In this document: positions 1 to 5,900 of the stretch, piece after piece
How the letters are laid out: every line of letters starts with the position of its first letter
Numbering within the stretch: position 1 is the first letter of the stretch
Origin: DASWUD01 sp036401755
Lineage (GTDB): Bacteria; Pseudomonadota; Gammaproteobacteria; Thiohalomonadales; Thiohalomonadaceae
DNA: 6,710 nucleotides
NCBI GenBank assembly: GCA_036401755.1
Contig: DASWUD010000128.1
Location: 1 to 6,710 of the forward strand
Direction: 5' to 3'
Program-made: the position numbers and the translations under genes
The notes under the pieces: generated by a model
Told to the model about the DNA's origin: nothing
What the model saw: only the letters and a program-made list of their open reading frames with translations
Databases searched by the model: none

Positions 1-1
1 G

Positions 2-136
2 GTCTGCCATTTCGAAAATCAAGCGGCAAGGTTTAAGTCGGGCGATTTGGAGGGTGTCGTTCGCGGTACCACTCGTAGCGGTGCGGCCTTCGAAGGGCGT
101 GGTTACCTCAAGGTGCTCCCGGTTCGCACTAAATAA
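2..136 (+). CDS. C-terminal end of an unrecognised protein (partial)
   Basis: An open frame enters from the left edge and runs 44 codons to TAA at 134-136. It ends in residues reading SGAAFEGRGYLKVLPVRTK. I do not recognise the family. The visible part is basic, glycine-rich and has alternating hydrophobic and polar residues that would suit beta strands; it has one Cys and one His near the edge (VCHFEN) and no membrane segment. That it is a real gene end rather than a chance frame is supported by the strong intrinsic terminator starting 21 bp after the stop codon and by the other two forward frames: frame 1 stops within the first 40 bases. It is a separate transcription unit from yebC. Its function cannot be inferred from 44 residues. 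Confidence 0.6.
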   Translation, partial: VCHFENQAARFKSGDLEGVVRGTTRSGAAFEGRGYLKVLPVRTK

Positions 137-156
137 ATCTCTGTCTCTTGCCAAAA

Positions 157-188
157 CGGAGGGGCCCTGCGGGGCCCCTTTGTTTTTT
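157..188 (+). terminator. Rho-independent terminator after the upstream gene
   Basis: AGGGGCCC (160-167) pairs perfectly with GGGCCCCT (172-179) across a TGCG loop. The stem can extend by G-U, G-U and C-G pairs to 157/182. It is followed by TTTTTT at 183-188. This is a textbook intrinsic terminator for the gene ending at 136. The A-run on the left side (153-156) is too short to argue strongly for bidirectional action. Confidence 0.93.
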
Positions 189-216
189 GGCGCTCTTTCG
201 AGCGGGGCGGTGCTGG

Positions 217-225
217 TGGTAAGAT
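217..225 (+). promoter_or_regulatory. Candidate extended -10 promoter for yebC
   Basis: TGGTAAGAT fits the extended -10 pattern TGn followed by a hexamer matching TATAAT at four of six positions. No good -35 hexamer lies 16-18 bp upstream; the best is TTCGAG-like at 197-202, which suits an extended -10 promoter but is weak evidence. Its position fits: it lies after the terminator, and transcription would begin near 232, giving a leader of about 35 nt before yebC. The region 189-266 holds nothing else I can support. Confidence 0.4.
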
Positions 226-253
226 GAGAGGATTCTCGAACTGACGGTTTTTC

Positions 254-259
254 AAGAGG
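254..259 (+). promoter_or_regulatory. Ribosome binding site of yebC
   Basis: AAGAGG lies 7 bp before the ATG at 267. It is flanked on both sides by T-rich runs (GGTTTTTC at 246-253 and GGTTTTTTC at 258-266), an unstructured U-rich leader that would favour ribosome access. It fixes the start at 267, where the conserved family N-terminus MAGHSKW begins. Confidence 0.75.
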
Positions 260-266
260 TTTTTTC

Positions 267-1010
<744 letters not shown>

Positions 1011-1013
1011 GGC

Positions 1014-1079
1014 CCAAGGCACAAGGCTCAAGGTGCAAGGAGATGATGAAACTCTTGTACCTTGGAGCATGAGCCTTGG
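1014..1079. repeat. Imperfect inverted repeat made of CAAGG-type heptads
   Basis: The left arm 1014-1039 and right arm 1054-1079 are each 26 bp and match in inverted orientation at 20 of 26 positions, around a 14-nt loop (1040-1053). The left arm is also a run of 7-bp units, AAGGCAC, AAGGCTC, AAGGTGC then AAGGAG. The right arm has the same phase on the other strand: CTTGTAC, CTTGGAG, CATGAGC, CTTGGAA. It fills most of the yebC-ruvC gap. There is no T-run after the right arm, so it is not a standard intrinsic terminator. It resembles a dispersed intergenic palindromic element (REP/MITE-like), but copy number cannot be judged from one window. As RNA it could form a hairpin protecting the yebC mRNA end or dampening ruvC translation. 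Confidence 0.75.
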
Positions 1080-1088
1080 AATTGTTGA

Positions 1089-1604
1089 ATGAGGATCCTC
1101 GGCATCGACCCTGGCTCGCGCATTACCGGTTTCGGTGTCATCGACTTGAGCGGCAGCCGCCCCGTCTATGTGGCGAGTGGCTGCGTGCGCACCGGTGAGG
1201 GCGAACTGCCGGCGCGCATCAAGGTGATCTTTGACAGTCTGTGCGAGATTGTCGAAACCTACCAGCCCACCGAGGTCGCCATCGAGCGGGTCTTTATGCA
1301 TCGCAATCCTGACTCGGCACTTAAATTAGGGCAGGCGCGCGGCGCCGCGTTGTGTGCCGTGATGACCCAAAGCCTGGCCGTTACCGAATACACTCCCTCC
1401 GAGATCAAGCAGGCCATCGCCGGGCGCGGCAATGCTGCCAAGGAGCAGATCCAGCACATGATTCAGGCACTGTTGAAACTGCCCGGGACACCCCAGGCCG
1501 ATGCCGCCGATGCGCTGGCGGTGGCCATGTGCCACGCCCACACCGGCCAGACCCTGCGCCAGATCCATGGTGCCCAGGGTGCACGCGGAGGGCGTTATCG
1601 ATGA
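1089..1604 (+). CDS. ruvC: Crossover junction endodeoxyribonuclease RuvC
   Basis: The product has 171 residues (E. coli 173). RuvC is the dimeric, Mg-dependent resolvase that cuts Holliday junctions symmetrically after RuvAB branch migration. The RNase H-like fold is evident from MRILGIDPGSRITGFG at the N-terminus. The four acidic catalytic residues are all present: D7, E66 (in VAIERVF), D138 and D141 (in ADAADALAVA), at the same numbers as in E. coli. The substrate-facing segment FMHRNPDSALKLGQARG follows E66. The ATG at 1089 gives the exact family N-terminus. The only Shine-Dalgarno-like bases are GGA at 1078-1080, which overlap the foot of the upstream inverted repeat, so initiation may be weak or coupled to RNA folding. 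The stop overlaps the ruvA start by 4 bp (ATGA), indicating translational coupling. I see no CTGT-N8-ACAG LexA box in the gap upstream. Confidence 0.98.
   Translation: MRILGIDPGSRITGFGVIDLSGSRPVYVASGCVRTGEGELPARIKVIFDSLCEIVETYQPTEVAIERVFMHRNPDSALKLGQARGAALCAVMTQSLAVTEYTPSEIKQAIAGRGNAAKEQIQHMIQALLKLPGTPQADAADALAVAMCHAHTGQTLRQIHGAQGARGGRYR
1587..1592 (+). promoter_or_regulatory. Ribosome binding site of ruvA
   Basis: GGAGGG inside the 3' end of ruvC lies 8 bp before the ATG at 1601. It decides the ruvA start: the open frame extends upstream to 1352, but the extra codons are ruvC sequence read out of frame, and MIGRLHG is the canonical RuvA N-terminus. Confidence 0.85.
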
Positions 1605-2209
1605 TCGGCCGTTTGCATGGCATCTTGATCACCAAACAGCCGCCGCAGCTGCTTATCGATGTGCAAGGGGTGGGCTACGAGGTGGAGGCGCCCATGAGCA
1701 CCTTTTATCAACTGCCGGCCACCGGCGCCACCATCACGCTGCACACCCACATGGTGGTGCGCGAGGATGCCCATCTGCTGTTTGGTTTCGCCACCGAGCG
1801 CGAACGTCGCCTGTTTCGCACCCTGATTAAAGTCAACGGCGTCGGTCCCAAGCTGGCACTCACCATCCTCTCTGGCATCTCGACCGATGATCTGGTGCGC
1901 TGCCTGCAGGAGAACGATAGCGCGGCGCTGGTGCGCCTGCCCGGCGTCGGCAAGAAGACCGCCGAACGTTTGATCGTGGAGATGCGCGATCGTCTCGATG
2001 ACCTGCAGAGCGATGGCGTGTTGCCGGTGGCGATGGCTGCACCCATATCGCCTGCTGCACGCGATGAAGAGCGCGATGCCCTGAGTGCCCTGGTGGCGCT
2101 CGGTTACAAGCCACAGGAGGCGAGCCGTCTCATCAGCGGCGTGGAGAGCGCCGGATTATCCAGTGAGGAGATCATTCGCGCGGCGCTGAAACAGGCGGTG
2201 AAACGATAA
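1601..2209 (+). CDS. ruvA: Holliday junction branch migration protein RuvA
   Basis: The product has 202 residues (E. coli 203). RuvA tetramers clamp the four-way junction and load the two RuvB rings. Domain I (about 1-64) is the OB fold, starting MIGRLHGILI and containing the acidic pin pair E55-D56 that keeps the junction centre open. Domain II (about 65-140) carries two helix-hairpin-helix motifs, VNGVGPKLA (78-86) and LPGVGKKTA (113-121), which grip the DNA backbone. A flexible linker (about 141-155) leads to domain III (about 156-202), with the ALGYKPQEA segment that contacts RuvB. The start overlaps the ruvC stop by 4 bp and has a strong Shine-Dalgarno; ruvB follows after 16 bp. In E. 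coli ruvAB is SOS-induced, but no LexA box is visible near this start. Confidence 0.98.
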   Translation: MIGRLHGILITKQPPQLLIDVQGVGYEVEAPMSTFYQLPATGATITLHTHMVVREDAHLLFGFATERERRLFRTLIKVNGVGPKLALTILSGISTDDLVRCLQENDSAALVRLPGVGKKTAERLIVEMRDRLDDLQSDGVLPVAMAAPISPAARDEERDALSALVALGYKPQEASRLISGVESAGLSSEEIIRAALKQAVKR

Positions 2210-2225
2210 TGGTGGAGAACGGCCG

Positions 2226-3284
2226 ATGATCGAAACGGATCGACTGATTGCCGCAGCAAGTCAGGGTGACGAGACCGCCATCGATCGCGCCATCCGCCCG
2301 CAGCGGCTCGCCGAATACATCGGCCAGCAGGCGGTGCGCGAGCAGATGGAGATCTTCATCCATGCCGCGCAGAAGCGTAGCGAGGCGCTCGATCACGTGC
2401 TGCTGTTTGGTCCGCCTGGACTGGGTAAAACAACGCTGGCGCACATCATCGCCCACGAGATGGGGGTCGGCCTGCGCCAGACCTCCGGGCCGGTGATCGA
2501 ACGCCCCGGCGACCTCGCTGCGATGCTCACCAACCTCGAACCCCACGACGTGCTGTTTGTCGACGAGATCCACCGTCTCAGTCCGGTGGTGGAGGAGGTG
2601 CTCTATCCGGCGATGGAGGATTTCCAGATCGACATCATGATTGGCGAAGGTCCGGCGGCACGCTCCATCAAGCTCGACCTGCCGCCGTTCACACTGGTGG
2701 GCGCCACCACCCGCGCCGGCATGCTCACTTCGCCGTTACGTGATCGATTCGGTATCGTGCAGCGCCTGGAGTTCTACAATGTCGCCGAACTGACCGATAT
2801 CGTGCGCCGGGCGAGCCACATTCTCGGGGTGAAGGTCGACGAACAGGGGGCGCACGAGATCGCGCGCCGTTCGCGTGGCACGCCGCGCATCGCCAACCGC
2901 TTGCTGCGCCGCGTGCGCGACTACGCCGAGGTGAAGGGCGATGGCCGCGTCACCGATGCGATCGCCTCGCGTGCGCTCGATATGCTCGATGTGGATGTGA
3001 ACGGCTTCGACATGATGGATCGCAAACTGCTGCTCGCCATCATCGAGAAGTTCGACGGCGGACCGGTGGGCGTGGATAACCTGGCGGCCGCCATCGGTGA
3101 GGAGCGCGGCACCATCGAAGATGTGCTGGAGCCATTTTTGATCCAGTCGGGCTTCATGATGCGCACACCGCGCGGCCGGGTGGCGACCAGCTCCGCCTAC
3201 CTGCACTTCGGACTGACACCCCCACAGTCACAGGAGCGGCAACGCCAGCGCGATTTGGAACTGTTTGGGCGCGGCGAGGACTAA
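2226..3284 (+). CDS. ruvB: Holliday junction branch migration ATPase RuvB
   Basis: The product has 352 residues, slightly longer than the E. coli protein (336) because of extra residues at both ends. RuvB is the AAA+ hexameric motor that pulls DNA through the RuvA-bound junction. Motifs in order: RPQRLAEYIGQ (24-34), Walker A GPPGLGKTT (62-70), Walker B LFVDEIH (110-116), sensor 1 GATT (159-162), the arginine finger region LRDRFG with R174, and sensor 2 RGTPRIANRLLRR (217-229). The C-terminal winged helix includes GGPVGVDNLAAAIGEERGT (278-296) and FMMRTPRGR. GGAG at 2214-2217 lies 8 bp before the ATG at 2226. Another ATG at 2209 runs into a stop after six codons and is not a start. The gene is intact and follows ruvA in the standard order. 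The last 15 residues (QERQRQRDLELFGRGED) are a charged tail. Confidence 0.98.
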   Translation: MIETDRLIAAASQGDETAIDRAIRPQRLAEYIGQQAVREQMEIFIHAAQKRSEALDHVLLFGPPGLGKTTLAHIIAHEMGVGLRQTSGPVIERPGDLAAMLTNLEPHDVLFVDEIHRLSPVVEEVLYPAMEDFQIDIMIGEGPAARSIKLDLPPFTLVGATTRAGMLTSPLRDRFGIVQRLEFYNVAELTDIVRRASHILGVKVDEQGAHEIARRSRGTPRIANRLLRRVRDYAEVKGDGRVTDAIASRALDMLDVDVNGFDMMDRKLLLAIIEKFDGGPVGVDNLAAAIGEERGTIEDVLEPFLIQSGFMMRTPRGRVATSSAYLHFGLTPPQSQERQRQRDLELFGRGED

Positions 3285-3285
3285 C

Positions 3286-3699
3286 ATGAGTGAGTTTGTT
3301 TGGCCGGTGCGGATCTACTACGAAGATACCGACCATGGCGGCGTGGTCTACTACGCCAACTATCTGCGTTTCATGGAGCGGGCCCGTACCGAATATCTGC
3401 GCCACTACGGTTTTGAGCAGGACCAGTTGAGCGCCGATGAAGGGGTGATCTTCGCGGTGCGTTCGGTCGAGCTGGATTACCGGCGCCCGGCCCGCTTCAA
3501 TGATCTGCTCGCGGTGAGTGCGCGAATAGTACACCGGGGCGGAGCGAGCTTCACCGTCCTGCAAGAGGTCCGCCGTAATGGAGAGTTGCTCTGTTCGGGC
3601 AAGGTGAAGGTTGCCAGCCTTGAAGTTGGTACCTTGCGACCTGTGCCGCTTCCTCAACAAATAGTTACCGTGATGGATAGTATCGAAAATGACCACTGA
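3286..3699 (+). CDS. ybgC: Tol-Pal-associated acyl-CoA thioesterase YbgC (hotdog fold)
   Basis: The product has 137 residues (E. coli 134). YbgC is a cytoplasmic 4HBT-type thioesterase that hydrolyses acyl-CoA; the E. coli protein has been linked to acyl carrier protein and phospholipid synthesis. The active-site signature is at the N-terminus: YYEDTDHGGVVYYANYLRF, with the catalytic Asp at D16 followed by the invariant H17 and G18, and the long hotdog helix (FMERARTEYLR). The beta segment VRSVELDYRRPARFND (58-73) is also typical. The ATG at 3286 follows the ruvB stop by one base and is preceded by GAGGA at 3276-3280. A TTG extension upstream (3265) would overlap ruvB, covers that Shine-Dalgarno and adds no conserved residues, so I reject it. 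The 3' end overlaps tolQ by 11 bp. Its role in Tol-Pal function is not established. Confidence 0.96.
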   Translation: MSEFVWPVRIYYEDTDHGGVVYYANYLRFMERARTEYLRHYGFEQDQLSADEGVIFAVRSVELDYRRPARFNDLLAVSARIVHRGGASFTVLQEVRRNGELLCSGKVKVASLEVGTLRPVPLPQQIVTVMDSIENDH

Positions 3700-4363
3700 T
3701 CTCTCAATTTGGAGTCTGTTCGCTGGTGCCTCGCCGGTGGTGAAGGCTGTCATGCTGTTGTTGCTCGGCGCATCGATCGTCTCCTGGACCTACATCATCA
3801 AAAAATCGCTGCTGCTCAAGGCGGCGCGCAGCAATGCCAATGAGTTCGAGGGTCGTTTCTGGTCGGGAATCGATCTGGTTGATCTCTTCAAACAGGTGAA
3901 CCGCCATCGCGACGAGGAGCGTGGCCTTGCTTCGATCTTCGAAGCCGGCTTCGGTGAATTTGCCCGGCTGCGTAAGCAGGGCGGCGTCGGTCCGATGGAT
4001 ATGGTGGAAGGGGCGCAGCGTGCCATGCGCGTGGTGGTGACCCGTGAAATGGAGCGGCTTGAAGCCCACCTCTCCTTTCTCGCCACGGTCGGTTCCACCA
4101 GCCCCTATATCGGTCTGTTCGGCACCGTGTGGGGCATCATGAATTCATTCCGGGCCCTGGGCGGCACGCAACAGGCGACTCTCGCCATGGTCGCGCCGGG
4201 TATCGCCGAGGCGCTGGTTGCTACCGCCATGGGTCTGTTTGCAGCCATTCCCGCGGTGATCGCCTACAACCGCTTCGCCAACGAGGTGGATCGGCTCGCC
4301 AGCCGTTACGACACCTTCAAGGAGGAGTTCACCACCCTGCTGCAGCGCCAGGCTCACACCTGA
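3689..4363 (+). CDS. tolQ: Tol-Pal motor proton channel subunit TolQ
   Basis: The product has 224 residues (E. coli 230). TolQ is an inner-membrane MotA/TolQ/ExbB family protein that, with TolR, uses the proton gradient to energise TolA during outer-membrane constriction at division. Three membrane helices are visible: about 16-37 (VVKAVMLLLLGASIVSW), about 130-155 and about 165-193. The large cytoplasmic region lies between the first and second. Channel signatures are STSPYIGLFGTVWGIM with T146 and the third-helix segment ALVATAMGLFAAIP with T179; these correspond to the E. coli pore threonines 145 and 178. The start at 3689 overlaps ybgC by 11 bp and the nearest GGA (3675-3677) is 11 bp away, so initiation probably depends on coupling to ybgC translation. 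The N-terminus MTTDLSIWSLF matches the family well. tolR follows after 19 bp. Confidence 0.98.
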   Translation: MTTDLSIWSLFAGASPVVKAVMLLLLGASIVSWTYIIKKSLLLKAARSNANEFEGRFWSGIDLVDLFKQVNRHRDEERGLASIFEAGFGEFARLRKQGGVGPMDMVEGAQRAMRVVVTREMERLEAHLSFLATVGSTSPYIGLFGTVWGIMNSFRALGGTQQATLAMVAPGIAEALVATAMGLFAAIPAVIAYNRFANEVDRLASRYDTFKEEFTTLLQRQAHT

Positions 4364-4382
4364 TCGAGGCAGGGAGCAGACC

Positions 4383-4814
4383 ATGAGCGAACAACAGCGC
4401 ACACGCCGCCGCCCTATGAGCGACATCAACGTCGTGCCCTATATCGACGTGATGCTGGTATTGTTGGTGATCTTCATGATTACCGCGCCGCTGATGACCC
4501 AGAGTGTGCAGGTGCAGCTGCCGACACACAATGCTCCAATGCAGGAGAAGGGGCGCAGCGAAGGCGAGCAGGTCAAACTGGAGATCGATGCGGCGGGCAG
4601 CTTCTATCTGACCCTGGGCACCGGGAGCCGCGAACTTGTAGACGAGGCCGCATTGCAGGAACGGGTGCGCGGCTACCTGGCACAACACGCCCAGGCAGCG
4701 GTCTATGTGGGTGGCGACGGCAGCGTTCCTTACCAACGCATGATGGATGCATTTGGCCTGCTCAAGCAGGCGGGGGCAGCGAACGTCGGATTGCTGGCCC
4801 AGCATCGCGATTGA
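4383..4814 (+). CDS. tolR: Tol-Pal motor subunit TolR
   Basis: The product has 143 residues (E. coli 142). TolR is a single-pass inner-membrane protein of the ExbD/TolR family. A basic cytoplasmic tail (1-18, QQRTRRRPMSDINVVP) precedes the one membrane helix (about 19-39). This helix carries the essential protonatable aspartate D22 in PYIDVMLVLLVIFMITAPL, equivalent to E. coli D23. The following linker TQSVQVQLP and the periplasmic domain (about 60-143, including VYVGGDGSVPYQRMMDAF) form the dimeric, peptidoglycan-interacting part. A clear Shine-Dalgarno GGGAG (4372-4376) stands 6 bp before the ATG, stronger than that of tolQ. The stop TGA at 4812-4814 abuts the start of tolA. The gene appears intact with no unusual residues. 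Confidence 0.98.
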   Translation: MSEQQRTRRRPMSDINVVPYIDVMLVLLVIFMITAPLMTQSVQVQLPTHNAPMQEKGRSEGEQVKLEIDAAGSFYLTLGTGSRELVDEAALQERVRGYLAQHAQAAVYVGGDGSVPYQRMMDAFGLLKQAGAANVGLLAQHRD

Positions 4815-4819
4815 TATCG

Positions 4820-5896
4820 ATGTCCCGTGATACGCTTATTGCAGTGATCGCCTCCGTGGCGATCCACCTGTTGCTGTTGGGTGTGTTGCTGTTCAGTTTC
4901 AGCAGACCACCGAAGATCGCCAGTATGCAGGAGCAGCCGGAGATCATTCAGGCAACGGTGCTGGGCGATTTGACAACCCCGGTCGATGCCGAGCGAGTGC
5001 GCCGCGAACAGGAGCAGCAACGCCTGGTCGAAGAGGAGCAGCGCCAGATCGAGGAGGTACAGCGGCTGCTGCGCGAAGAGGAAGAGCAGCGTATCGCAGA
5101 TGCAGCTGCTCAGGCCGAACGTGAAGAGCAGGAGAGACAGGCCGAGGAACAGCGCAGGCAGGAGGCGCTGGAAGCCGAACGCCGTGAGGCAGAGGCCGAG
5201 CAGCAACGCCAGGCCGACGCCGAACGCAAGCAGGCACAAGCTGAGGAGCAGCGTAAGGCAGAGGGAGAACGCAAGCGGGTCGAGGCGGAAAAGCTACGCA
5301 AGGCCGAGGAAGAGCGCAAGCAGACCGAGGCCGAAAAAAAGCGCAAGGCCGAGGCAGAGCGCAAAAAGGCCGAGGCGGAAAAGCAGCACAAGGCCGAGGA
5401 AGAACGCAAGAAGGCCGAGGCGGAAAAACAGCGCAAGGCTGACGAGGAGCGCAAGAAGGCCGAGGCTGAGAAAAAGCGCAAAGCCGAGGAAGAGCGCAAG
5501 AAAGCCGAGGCCGAGAAGGAGCGCAAGGCAGCAGAAGAACGCCTCAAGCAGCAGCTGGCGGCCGAGGAGAAGCGGCTACAGGATGAGCGCGCGCAGGAGC
5601 AGCATAAACAGCAGATCAGTGACTGGACTAATCAATATGTGGCGAGCATTACCGCGAAGATTCAGCGTAATTGGCTGCGCCCACTGGATAGTCCGGAGGA
5701 TTTCACCTGCAAGGTGCGCGTGCTGCAATCGCCCGCGGGTGAAGTGCTCGATGTACAGTTGATGGACAGCTGCGGTTCACCGCTGCTGGATCGTTCGGTG
5801 GAGAATGCGGTGCGCAAGGCGTCACCCTTGCCGCCACCACCCGATAAATCGGTATTCGATCGTGAGATAATTATCAGGTTTAGACCAAGAGGTTAA
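4820..5896 (+). CDS. tolA: Cell-envelope force-transmitting protein TolA
   Basis: The product has 358 residues. TolA links the TolQR motor to TolB-Pal across the periplasm. Domain I is a short N-terminal anchor with one membrane helix (about 5-27) carrying the S12 and H16 pair of the TolA/TonB anchor motif that engages TolQR. Domain II (about 56-266) is an uninterrupted charged helix with no proline and a single glycine (G149), containing 15-residue tandem repeats. Domain III (about 267-358) is the globular TolB-binding domain: WTNQYVASITAKIQRNW, then FTCKVRV with C297 and MDSCGSPL with C318, likely the conserved disulphide, ending VFDREIIIRFRPRG. I chose ATG 4820; a TTG at 4811 overlapping the tolR stop would add three residues (MIS). 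Neither start has a close Shine-Dalgarno, so coupling to tolR is likely. tolB starts 4 bp after the stop. Confidence 0.96.
   Translation: MSRDTLIAVIASVAIHLLLLGVLLFSFSRPPKIASMQEQPEIIQATVLGDLTTPVDAERVRREQEQQRLVEEEQRQIEEVQRLLREEEEQRIADAAAQAEREEQERQAEEQRRQEALEAERREAEAEQQRQADAERKQAQAEEQRKAEGERKRVEAEKLRKAEEERKQTEAEKKRKAEAERKKAEAEKQHKAEEERKKAEAEKQRKADEERKKAEAEKKRKAEEERKKAEAEKERKAAEERLKQQLAAEEKRLQDERAQEQHKQQISDWTNQYVASITAKIQRNWLRPLDSPEDFTCKVRVLQSPAGEVLDVQLMDSCGSPLLDRSVENAVRKASPLPPPPDKSVFDREIIIRFRPRG
5165..5524 (+). repeat. Eight 45-bp tandem repeats inside tolA
   Basis: Eight consecutive in-frame units encode 15-residue repeats starting at residues 116, 131, 146, 161, 176, 191, 206 and 221. The first two are degenerate (ALEAERREAEAEQQR, QADAERKQAQAEEQR). 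The later ones converge on KAEEERKKAEAEKxR; a ninth partial unit (KAAEER) begins at 5525. Units 5345-5389 and 5390-5434 agree at 40 of 45 bases. The length is a multiple of three throughout, so copy number can change without breaking the frame. The array forms the membrane-distal half of the domain II helix. Confidence 0.9.
5335..5341 (+). other. A AAA AAG heptamer (candidate -1 slippery site) in tolA
   Basis: In the tolA frame the codons read GAA AAA AAG, which places an A AAA AAG heptamer in the correct phase for -1 slippage, the same heptamer used in E. coli dnaX. A -1 shift would add 33 codons and stop at TGA 5440-5442, giving a TolA without domain III. No convincing downstream hairpin is evident to me and the Lys-rich repeat makes such a run likely by chance, so function is unproven. 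Confidence 0.3.
5887..5892 (+). promoter_or_regulatory. Ribosome binding site deciding the GTG start of tolB
   Basis: AAGAGG, the last coding bases of tolA, lies 8 bp before GTG 5901. The nearby ATG at 5896 is in a different frame and meets a stop after six codons. A second in-frame GTG at 5913 would be too far from this site and would shorten the signal peptide. Confidence 0.8.
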
Positions 5897-5900
5897 TGGC

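Noticed and set aside
139..156. CTGT at 141 as half of a LexA box upstream of yebC
   Set aside because: The bases eight positions later read AAAA rather than ACAG, so there is no dyad.
1014..1088. The yebC-ruvC inverted repeat as an intrinsic terminator
   Set aside because: The stem is imperfect and not followed by a T-run; bases after it are GAATTGTTG-like leading straight into ruvC.
1352..1600. N-terminal extension of RuvA from an upstream in-frame ATG
   Set aside because: The extra residues are ruvC read out of frame, and RuvA begins MIGRLHG at 1601 with a strong Shine-Dalgarno.
3611..3664. Possible promoter for tolQ inside ybgC (TTGCGA with an ACAAAT-like hexamer about 17 bp later)
   Set aside because: The -10 matches only about three of six positions and other pairings are no better; indistinguishable from chance.
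3154..3753. 199-codon minus-strand frame over ybgC
   Set aside because: Shadow of ybgC and the end of ruvB; no homology that I recognise and no ribosome binding context.
5110..5547. Minus-strand frame rich in SFSASAFLRSSSALR-type repeats
   Set aside because: Its periodicity is simply the reverse complement of the TolA 45-bp repeats; no start signal or independent support.
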